Source: Actinomycetota bacterium
Lineage (GTDB): Bacteria; Actinomycetota; Humimicrobiia; Humimicrobiales; Humimicrobiaceae
DNA length: 11,739 bases
Assembly: GCA_028718045.1 (NCBI GenBank)
Contig: JAQUMQ010000019.1
Coordinates: 1 to 11,739, forward strand
Direction: 5' to 3'
The first letter of the stretch is position 1; each line of letters opens with the position of its first letter. The notes below the pieces were generated by a model that saw only the letters and a program-made list of their open reading frames with translations, did no database searches and had not been told where the DNA came from. Shown piece by piece: positions 6,524-11,739 of the stretch. A program made the position numbers and the translations under genes.

Positions 6524-6563
6524 TAGTGTTTAGCTATTCACCATAGTATTTAGCTATTCACTA
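6524..6563. repeat. Two tandem 20-bp dyad repeats, candidate operator
   Basis: Two head-to-tail copies of a 20-bp unit (6524-6543 and 6544-6563) differ at only two positions. Each copy is itself a dyad: TAGTR, TT, the palindrome TAGCTA, TT, CACYA. Two equal, self-symmetric sites at exactly 20-bp spacing look like a regulator binding array. The array lies about 105 bases upstream of a candidate promoter for the membrane LuxR gene. Sites of LuxR-type helix-turn-helix proteins are commonly dyads of about this length, so autoregulation is a fair guess. Confidence 0.55.
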
Positions 6564-6643
6564 GAAACTGATTAAAGTTGCTAGGATTATATGTCGTGAT
6601 AATTTTATATCTTAATAACAATATCCCTCCTGTTAAGTATTTT

Positions 6644-6674
6644 TTATAACTGTTACTAATATAAGTGTTATAAT
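6644..6674 (+). promoter_or_regulatory. Extended -10 promoter with overlapping inverted repeat
   Basis: TGTTATAAT (6666-6674) fits an extended -10 element (TGnTATAAT); no good -35 is seen. Predicted start is near 6681, 32 bases before the 49-codon frame. An inverted repeat TTATAAC (6644-6650) / GTTATAA (6667-6673) spans the -35 to -10 region and could be an operator. The arms are AT-rich, so chance cannot be excluded. Confidence 0.4.
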
Positions 6675-6712
6675 TGTAGCAATTTTATTTAACTTCAATA
6701 GAGACTAATAAA

Positions 6713-6862
6713 ATGAAAAATGAAAGAATTTTAGCAATATTTATGATCCTAAAGCAAGTACTACCGGGTCGTGTTTTAACTTATAAACGGCAGGTTTATA
6801 TTTGCAGTTATTATAACAAAATAAAAATAAATATTATGATTGAATTTAAAGAAAGATATTAA
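6713..6862 (+). CDS. Possible 49-residue leader ORF before the LuxR gene
   Basis: Frame from ATG to TAA encoding 49 residues, starting MKNERILAIFMILKQV, ending 2 bases before the ATG of the membrane LuxR gene. That close spacing would allow translational coupling, which would help explain the poor ribosome site of the LuxR gene. The frame's own Shine-Dalgarno is weak (AGAG, 9 bases upstream). The first 16 residues vaguely recall the start of helix-turn-helix regulators of the YafY type, but the rest does not, so a degraded remnant is another reading. No family recognised. Confidence 0.3.
   Translation: MKNERILAIFMILKQVLPGRVLTYKRQVYICSYYNKIKINIMIEFKERY
6782..6800 (+). repeat. Hairpin TATAAAC-GGCAG-GTTTATA
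   Basis: A perfect 7-bp inverted repeat with a 5-base GGCAG loop, inside the 49-codon frame and 65 bases before the LuxR gene. It may be an operator or an RNA hairpin in the leader. No T-run follows directly (TATTTGC). Confidence 0.4.
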
Positions 6863-6864
6863 AA

Positions 6865-8307
6865 ATGGTAGAAGAGAAGCATAAAAAGTGGGCTTTTTTC
6901 ACGATAAACAACCGCAGGCTATCCATTCTTATCCTTTCTTTTTTTGCCGCATGGTTATTCACCATTCCTTTTGAGGGCAAAGTACTTTACATGCTTTTAG
7001 ACAACCACCAACTTTCTACCCAGCCCTTTGTATTAGGTTCTATGGCTGCTCATTGCGCCGGACTCATACTCTGCGGTTTTTTTATAAAGAATTTACGATC
7101 GGCGAAAATGTTAATGATTATATCCCTTGCATTTTGTATCGTCGCTACCACTGCTTTTTTCTTTGCACCATCATTCTGGTGGCAGGTAGCTCTGTTTTCA
7201 TCATCGTTTCTGGCAGGATGCTGTGTAGCGACCTGGGGTTATTTTTTGAAAAGCGGGACTCCGAAGAATGAGCGCTACAAAACTATTGCGGATATGCTTG
7301 CCTTCAGCTATATTCTGTTGTTACTGATAGTCAAGGCAGCCTGGAACATATCTGCGCACATTGGACTTATCCTTACAATACTGCCGCTTTGCATTGCATT
7401 ATTGCTTACGTTTCGATTTTCAAAAAAAGAAATCAAACAATGTCTCCCGTCTGTTAAGTCGACAGAGCAATATGTGAGCATCGTAAAACCTCTTGGTTTT
7501 TTGTGCCTGTTCATTTTAATCGTAGCTATCAATGTCGGACTTATGTATCAAATGCAATTTCCTGCCTTTGCACATCTTGAACAACTCAACAGCTGGTACT
7601 GGGCGATTCCCTATATAGCTGGCGTAATGATAGTTCGCTATCTTCCGCGGAAAGTAAAACGTACCAATATTCTATATGCTGCCATTGCTATGACCGGGTT
7701 TTCCTTTATAGGCTTTATGCTGCTAGACCGTTCGACTTTGAGTTATCTGATCGTACATACACTTATGTTTAGTGCTGTCGGTATTTTCAATCTGTTCTGG
7801 TGGACCATGCTGAGTGAGATGCTGGAGTTTCATAAAAATCCTGCCAGAATTTTGGGAGCAGGGCTTTTTGCCAATGTGCTGGGCATACTGATTGGCGAAT
7901 TGATTTTAAGCTCAATTTCTCTGGGAAATGCACACAATTACCTTTCACTGCTGGCACTTTCTTTGGTATTTTTTACCCTTATCATGCTTCCCCTTCTATA
8001 CTCCCCGCTCACAGCTTTATTAAAAAACCATGAATACCTGACAACATTTTCTGAAATGCCGCAACATGAGCAGACCCGTTTGATACACAAATATGCTTCA
8101 GTAGAAAAATTAACGATACGGGAAGCTGAGATTGCTCTGCTGCTAATCAAAGGAAAAACGTATCGTATGATTGCATCTGAGCTGCATATAAGTGAGAATA
8201 CAGTCCGGTTCCATGTCAAGAATATCTATTCCAAGTATGTCGTCCGAAACCGGGTGGAGCTCATTAATGCTATAATGTCTGAAAAGACCAATTCCGGAAT
8301 ACATTAA
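6865..8307 (+). CDS. Membrane-bound LuxR-type regulator with MFS-like 12-TM domain
   Basis: A 480-residue one-component regulator. Residues about 19-385 hold about 12 membrane segments resembling a major facilitator fold, with a longer loop near 185-208. After a linker (386-412) comes a LuxR/GerE helix-turn-helix (416-471): LTIREAEIALLLIKGKTYRMIA, then SELHISENTVRFHVKNIYSK and VRNRVELINAIM, all canonical. The membrane domain probably senses a ligand, perhaps one carried by neighbouring transport or redox proteins, and the helix-turn-helix controls transcription from the membrane face. Such fusions are abundant in anaerobic Actinobacteria (Eggerthellaceae) and occur in Clostridia. No receiver domain or kinase is present. 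The coding strand is richer in G+C: four 60-base lines counted give 37-48%, against 20-27% in two lines of the minus-strand genes. Recent transfer is therefore likely. The ribosome site is weak (AAAGAAAGAT). Confidence 0.9.
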   Translation: MVEEKHKKWAFFTINNRRLSILILSFFAAWLFTIPFEGKVLYMLLDNHQLSTQPFVLGSMAAHCAGLILCGFFIKNLRSAKMLMIISLAFCIVATTAFFFAPSFWWQVALFSSSFLAGCCVATWGYFLKSGTPKNERYKTIADMLAFSYILLLLIVKAAWNISAHIGLILTILPLCIALLLTFRFSKKEIKQCLPSVKSTEQYVSIVKPLGFLCLFILIVAINVGLMYQMQFPAFAHLEQLNSWYWAIPYIAGVMIVRYLPRKVKRTNILYAAIAMTGFSFIGFMLLDRSTLSYLIVHTLMFSAVGIFNLFWWTMLSEMLEFHKNPARILGAGLFANVLGILIGELILSSISLGNAHNYLSLLALSLVFFTLIMLPLLYSPLTALLKNHEYLTTFSEMPQHEQTRLIHKYASVEKLTIREAEIALLLIKGKTYRMIASELHISENTVRFHVKNIYSKYVVRNRVELINAIMSEKTNSGIH

Positions 8308-8558
8308 GTTATACACTGAGTTTAAAAAAATCAATGAAAATTCAAAACTCTGTCTTGACTTCTATAAAACTATAGACCTATTGCTGTTTGTCATAAAAGC
8401 AAATAATTAATTCAGGTTTTATTAAAAAAACTACATATTTGGGTGGTGTGCATCTATTTCTAATCCTCTATCATTGTGTTATAAGATTACAAGAATCTAT
8501 GTATTTTTATTAATGTTAATTAATTTTTTAAATTAAAGTATTGTGAGAGGAACAACAA
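8308..8558 (+). promoter_or_regulatory. Leader region with candidate promoter of the exported protein gene
   Basis: 251 AT-rich bases. TGTTATAAG (8477-8485) is an extended -10-like element, sharing the 9-mer GTGTTATAA with the candidate promoter before the LuxR gene (6665-6673). Start would be near 8492. Small inverted repeats are TCTATA-AAAC-TATAGA (8361-8376), AGATT-N5-AATCT (8484-8498) and TTAATTT-TTT-AAATTAA (8520-8536). No clear terminator is seen for the LuxR gene, so read-through into the next gene is possible. Confidence 0.35.
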
Positions 8559-9491
8559 ATGAAAAAGACCTGGCTGATTTTAATCATTGTGCTTTTTATC
8601 CCTATTATTTTATTAAGTACAGGTGTTGTAAACAGAGGATGCGGAGTAGACAGAACATATGCCCTTGCAGAAGATCTTAAGGAAAGAACAGGACAGGATT
8701 TTGATTACAATGAATGGGAGTATGAAGATTTGCAGGCAATGGAAAAAGAAATTGATAAAGAAGAAAAAGAGAAAGGTAAAATAGTATGGACCAAGAAAGA
8801 CATAGAAGAATTAAAGAAAAAAGTGCTAAAAGAGAGTGGTAATACGGACGAGGCAGAAGAAACTGAAATTGCAGAAAATACTGATGAACAGACTGAGGAA
8901 ACGACAGAAGCTCAGCAGGCAGAATTTCTTACTGCCATTAAGTATAATCTCACAAGCCTTAATATAGAATCCGATCCTCAATATGAAGAATATGGCGAAC
9001 TTACCATTTATTCAGGCTACTGGGGTATTGATACTTCAGATCCGTCCAAATGTTTAATTTCAATTGCACCTACAATTATTGAAGACCCATCAAATCCAGG
9101 TGAGGTTATAATGACTAATTATTATGCAGATGTATCATTGTCAGGACCGGCACGTGATCATAACATGGATACTGCTGGAGCGGGACTTGCAAAAAGCGCC
9201 GATGTATCCAAATGGACAAATGTGGCAGGACTTAATAAATACGAATTCCTTGAAATAACCGCTTCCGAAATAAATGGAAGATATGCCGGTGCAGTTCATA
9301 GCGGCGGTGAAGGAGATGCACAGAAAAGTGTCATGGTTAGCTGGAGGGATTTTTCAGCAAAATATGATGACGACAGCATTAGTGGAACAATAACATGCTA
9401 TTGCGGCAAATGCCCTTCTGATGCACCGTTTACAGTTGAAGAAGAAATAGCTGTGACAGTTATCACTTTTACTGGCGAAATTGTTAATTAA
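8559..9491 (+). CDS. Exported protein of unknown function with CxCxxC motif
   Basis: A 310-residue protein I do not recognise. Residues 4-24 are a hydrophobic signal or anchor after MKK. Cys28 follows but NRGC is not a proper lipobox, so lipidation is doubtful. Residues 40-120 are highly charged, with KEEKEK and E/T-rich stretches, probably helical or disordered stalk. Residues 125-310 look like a compact beta-rich domain with C165 and a cluster CYCGKC (C280, C282, C285), which may bind a metal or form disulphides. The Shine-Dalgarno GAGAGG stands eight bases before ATG. It follows the membrane LuxR gene on the same strand, and its G+C (37% in one counted line) is also above the minus-strand genes. 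It could be part of the same acquired segment and a target of that regulator (inference). Confidence 0.85.
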   Translation: MKKTWLILIIVLFIPIILLSTGVVNRGCGVDRTYALAEDLKERTGQDFDYNEWEYEDLQAMEKEIDKEEKEKGKIVWTKKDIEELKKKVLKESGNTDEAEETEIAENTDEQTEETTEAQQAEFLTAIKYNLTSLNIESDPQYEEYGELTIYSGYWGIDTSDPSKCLISIAPTIIEDPSNPGEVIMTNYYADVSLSGPARDHNMDTAGAGLAKSADVSKWTNVAGLNKYEFLEITASEINGRYAGAVHSGGEGDAQKSVMVSWRDFSAKYDDDSISGTITCYCGKCPSDAPFTVEEEIAVTVITFTGEIVN

Positions 9492-9495
9492 AAAC

Positions 9496-9518
9496 AATAA
9501 ACTTGCAGCGCATTTATT
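9496..9518. terminator. Weak shared hairpin between convergent genes
   Basis: AATAAA / TTTATT with an inner TGC-AGC-GCA after a two-base bulge. It covers the 22-base gap and the last codons of the MATE gene. It has no strong T-run on either side and is only a tentative bidirectional terminator. Confidence 0.25.
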
Positions 9519-10872
9519 TCGAATTTTCCTCCAGCTGAGCTTTTTTTATAACTCTCAGCTCGTAAATAATAAAAAACAAAATCATTAGAGTTGAAAGAAG
9601 ATCACTTAAGGGAAGAGAAAACCATACTCCCATTAGTTTAAAGTATAATGGCAAAATTATTATTGCAGGTATCATGAATATTACCTGTCTGGACAAATTT
9701 AAAATCATGGAAGGAATCGGTTTTCCGATAGCTTGGAAAAAGCTTCCTCCGATAAACTGTACTCCAAGAGTTATATAAAAAGCCGTAATTATTCTTATTG
9801 GTATTATGCCTATCGAAATTAAATCTTGATCTGTGCTAAAAATACTCAGCATTAATTTCGGAAATCCAAATATCAATATAAACGATAAAGCCGAAATTAC
9901 AGTAGTCCATATCAATGATTCTTTCAAAATAAACCTTACCCTGCTATATTTTTTGGCTCCATAATTAAATCCTGTTATTGTAGAAAAACCCTGGGCAATG
10001 CCTATGATGGGCATGATTGTTATATCCATTATTCGTATCGATATACCAAGGACAGCAATGTACATATCGTTTCCATACTTTACGATAGCTTTGTTAAATA
10101 AAATGAAAATGACACTGTCGACAATAGTCATAAGAAATGAAGGGAACCCTATTTTTATAATCTCATTAATCACATTTATTTTGATTTTGAACATATTGAG
10201 ATTTAATTTAAATGTACTCTTACCGTAATTGAAATATAACAGTATATACAAAGTACTGCAAAACTGGCTTAAAACCGTTGCGATGGCAGCGCCTCTGACC
10301 CCCATATTAAAAACAAATATAAATAATGGGTCAAGAATTATATTCAATACCGCTCCGAGAATCAAAACATACATTGAAGCTCTCGGTTTGCCTTCCGCAC
10401 GGATAATATTATTGCCAGCAACATCGAAAGATTGGAATATAAAACCAAGCAAAATAATACCTGCATAATCCCTCGAAAAGAAAATGACGTCTTTCGATGC
10501 ACCTAAAAATAGCAATATTTTATCTAAAAATATATAACAAGGGATCATGATTATGATGCTGAAGAAAGCATTCAATATTATTCCGTTGCCACTTGTAAGA
10601 ATGGCTTTATTCTTATCATTTCTGCCAAGAGATCTTGAAATGATAGAACCCGAGCCTACCCCGATCATCATGCCTACCGCAAACATGAGTATCTGTATGG
10701 GCAGTACTATAGCAAGACCTGCGATCGCAAGAGGACCTACTCCATGGCCGACATATAACGTATCCACAACATTATATAAAGCACTTACCACAAGTCCGAC
10801 TGTCGCAGGCATAGAAAACTTGAATAACAATTTTCTCAAGTTGCCGTTTAAAATTAATTCTCTTTCTTCCAT
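9514..10872 (-). CDS. MATE family multidrug/cation antiporter (copy 2)
   Basis: A 452-residue inner-membrane MATE antiporter with about 12 membrane segments. It shares long collinear stretches with the MATE protein at 10-1395: SALYNVVDTLYVG (30-42), IAGLAIVLPIQ, ISRSLGRNDKNKA (78-90), IIRAEGKPRA, GFNYGAKKYSRVR and a similar last third. The two are paralogues, too diverged at DNA level to be a recent duplication, although the stretch encoding SRSLG is nearly identical in DNA. The start MEERELIL is preceded by no close Shine-Dalgarno; AAAGGA lies 13 bases upstream. Transcribed alone, convergent with the exported protein gene. Substrate unknown. Confidence 0.95.
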   Translation of the reverse strand: MEERELILNGNLRKLLFKFSMPATVGLVVSALYNVVDTLYVGHGVGPLAIAGLAIVLPIQILMFAVGMMIGVGSGSIISRSLGRNDKNKAILTSGNGIILNAFFSIIIMIPCYIFLDKILLFLGASKDVIFFSRDYAGIILLGFIFQSFDVAGNNIIRAEGKPRASMYVLILGAVLNIILDPLFIFVFNMGVRGAAIATVLSQFCSTLYILLYFNYGKSTFKLNLNMFKIKINVINEIIKIGFPSFLMTIVDSVIFILFNKAIVKYGNDMYIAVLGISIRIMDITIMPIIGIAQGFSTITGFNYGAKKYSRVRFILKESLIWTTVISALSFILIFGFPKLMLSIFSTDQDLISIGIIPIRIITAFYITLGVQFIGGSFFQAIGKPIPSMILNLSRQVIFMIPAIIILPLYFKLMGVWFSLPLSDLLSTLMILFFIIYELRVIKKAQLEENSK

Positions 10873-11434
10873 GGCAAAAATATTTTCCTTTGAAAATGAA
10901 AAATCATTTAAAATGACTTTGGTTGCAAGTTACAGCATGCCTTAATTTTTGAACAAGGAAAAAAGTATATTAATTTAAATTTTAAATGTAAAGATATTTT
11001 TAAATAAGCCTTTTATCTGTCTTTAAATTAACCTTTATAAACTTTTAAAAACATATTGGAAAATGTGAAATTATCATACCGAACATAAAACTTCCCTACC
11101 ATCTCAATAAAAACTTCCCAAAACAGTCAACCTAAGTGAACTTTATCAATAGAAACTTTAAAAATATTTTTGTAGTAATATAAAATATTCATAATTTCAA
11201 GCTTAACATAGAATGTTAAAATAAAAGTAGATTGCTTTGTCCACAACAAACGAATCCGATATTTGGATTAATAAAGGACGGTGTCGATGTTTTTGTTAAC
11301 ATGCTTGGCGAGTTTAAAAAAAAGATCAGATGAATAATAGCAAAAGATACAGCCGATATTAAACAGAAGATTTAGCAGGATATCAATAATTTTTCCTTTA
11401 CAAAAGGAAATATATTTAATATAATTTCCTTATT
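10873..11434. other. Long AT-rich intergenic region, no sure gene
   Basis: 562 bases between the divergent MATE and ATPase genes. Visible items are a 13-base inverted repeat TCATTT-A-AAATGA (10904-10916) near the MATE start, ATTTAAA-T-TTTAAAT (10973-10987), two copies of AAAACTTCCC 23 bases apart (11087-11096 and 11110-11119), and a 16-codon frame at 11287-11337 with AAAGGA eight bases before its ATG. An overlapping frame that ends at 11333 (GVDVFVNMLGEFKKKIR) reads like a fragment of real protein, but I recognise no family. The ATPase promoter and operators are at the right end. Confidence 0.5.
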
Positions 11435-11443
11435 ATGAGGAAA
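11392..11443. repeat. Two 19-bp palindromes bracketing the ATPase promoter
   Basis: Palindrome 1 (11392-11410) is TTTCCTT-N5-AAGGAAA, perfect. Palindrome 2 (11425-11443) is TTTCCTT-N5-GAGGAAA, with one mismatch. Their centres are 33 bases apart, about three helical turns, so a bound regulator would sit on one face of the DNA. Site 1 covers the -35 box. Site 2 begins at the last base of the -10 box and covers the start codon. This is the classic geometry of a repressor operator pair. Confidence 0.6.
11397..11425 (+). promoter_or_regulatory. Sigma-A promoter of the ATPase gene, probably leaderless
   Basis: TTTACA (11397-11402) and TATAAT (11420-11425) are exactly 17 bases apart, near consensus. 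The expected transcription start, about seven bases after the -10 box, falls near 11432, about three bases before the ATG at 11435. No Shine-Dalgarno precedes that ATG. Confidence 0.65.
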
Positions 11444-11739
11444 GATATAATAAAAAATCTGATCATCAATTTTCATGAAGGCAATATACCTGCTTCTAAA
11501 CCAAGACTTCTGGAAATACCGGTTAATTCAAAAAAAATAATTGCTTTAACAGGTGTTCGCAGAAGCGGTAAAACATACCAGCTATATAATGCTATAACCA
11601 GATTGATTGACCAAAAAATCAAATTAAAAAATATCTTATATTTCAATTTTGAAGATGAAAGGATCGATAAGAATTCTTTTATTTTAAATAATATAATCGA
11701 AGCATACCAGGAATTATATCCTCAAATTAATTTGGGTGA
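11435..11739 (+). CDS. AAA_14/DUF4143-type ATPase, N-terminal part
   Basis: First 101 codons of a gene running off the window. The start MRKDIIKNLI, the Walker A motif GVRRSGKT (40-47) and the following NILYFNFEDER (66-76) fit the AAA_14/DUF4143 family, a group of predicted P-loop ATPases of about 400 residues with a C-terminal winged-helix or nuclease-like part. The family is often found in mobile or accessory regions and its role is unsettled. Starting a few residues before the IIALTGVRRSGKT strand is usual for the family, which supports this ATG despite the missing ribosome site. The promoter and operator-like palindromes lie directly on the start. Confidence 0.85.
   Translation, partial: MRKDIIKNLIINFHEGNIPASKPRLLEIPVNSKKIIALTGVRRSGKTYQLYNAITRLIDQKIKLKNILYFNFEDERIDKNSFILNNIIEAYQELYPQINLG

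Noticed and set aside
8318..8350. GAGTTT / AAACTC inverted repeat after the LuxR gene as a terminator
   Set aside because: The arms are 21 bases apart, the stem is only 6 bp, and no T-run follows.
8634..8645. Lipobox at Cys28 of the exported protein
   Set aside because: NRGC lacks the required Leu/Ala-type residues before Cys, so a lipoprotein call is not supported.
10547..10945. Plus-strand open frame of 132 codons
   Set aside because: Mirror of the second MATE gene, like the smaller plus-strand frames at 9998-10228 and 10229-10468.
1..11739. CRISPR array, tRNA, rRNA, insertion sequence or transposase
   Set aside because: No regularly spaced repeats beyond the two-copy 20-bp unit, no cloverleaf-like sequences and no transposase or integrase frame were seen.

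Overview
This is an 11.7-kb stretch of a low-G+C bacterial chromosome. The genes point to an anaerobe with a Gram-positive type envelope. There is a LytR-CpsA-Psr (LCP) cell-wall ligase fused to a DUF4214 domain, a two-iron superoxide reductase (desulfoferrodoxin), a cold-shock protein with a TTG start, and a membrane-bound LuxR-type regulator of a kind common in anaerobic Actinobacteria and some Clostridia. I cannot place it to genus. Clostridia or a deep low-G+C actinobacterial lineage are both possible.

Layout. From 1 to 4016 all genes lie on the minus strand: a MATE transporter, the DUF4214-LCP protein with its own promoter, a TIGR02757/DUF2400 protein and desulfoferrodoxin. From 4329 to 6224 is a set of small housekeeping or stress genes: an RRM RNA-binding protein (+), a ferredoxin reductase-like flavoprotein (-), a 4-oxalocrotonate tautomerase-like protein (+) and a cold-shock protein (-). 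The last two share a clear bidirectional terminator. Three of these four genes start with GTG or TTG. From 6225 to 6864 is a 640-base region without a large gene but rich in structure: the csp promoter, an 11-bp hairpin presenting a ribosome-binding site and a 22-codon frame, two tandem 20-bp dyads, an extended -10 promoter overlapped by an inverted repeat, and a 49-codon frame ending 2 bases before the next gene. From 6865 to 8307 is a 12-TM MFS-like protein with a C-terminal LuxR helix-turn-helix, visibly richer in G+C than its surroundings. It is followed by an unrecognised exported protein (8559-9491). On the minus strand is a second MATE transporter (9514-10872), clearly a paralogue of the first. 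After 560 non-coding bases the window ends in the first 101 codons of an AAA_14/DUF4143-type ATPase.

How the parts may work together. Desulfoferrodoxin and possibly the flavin reductase fit oxygen defence in an anaerobe. The RRM and cold-shock proteins are both RNA chaperone-type single-domain proteins. The membrane LuxR protein is probably a one-component sensor. The tandem 20-bp dyads upstream are candidate sites for it, and the exported protein downstream is a candidate target or partner. These links are inferences from position.

The best candidates for something not yet described are: (i) the ATPase promoter, where two 19-bp palindromes bracket a near-consensus TTTACA-17-TATAAT promoter whose predicted start site lies about 3 bases before the ATG, suggesting a leaderless and operator-controlled gene; (ii) the tandem 20-bp dyads, short frame and membrane LuxR gene as one regulatory unit; and (iii) the 310-residue exported protein with a CxCxxC motif.
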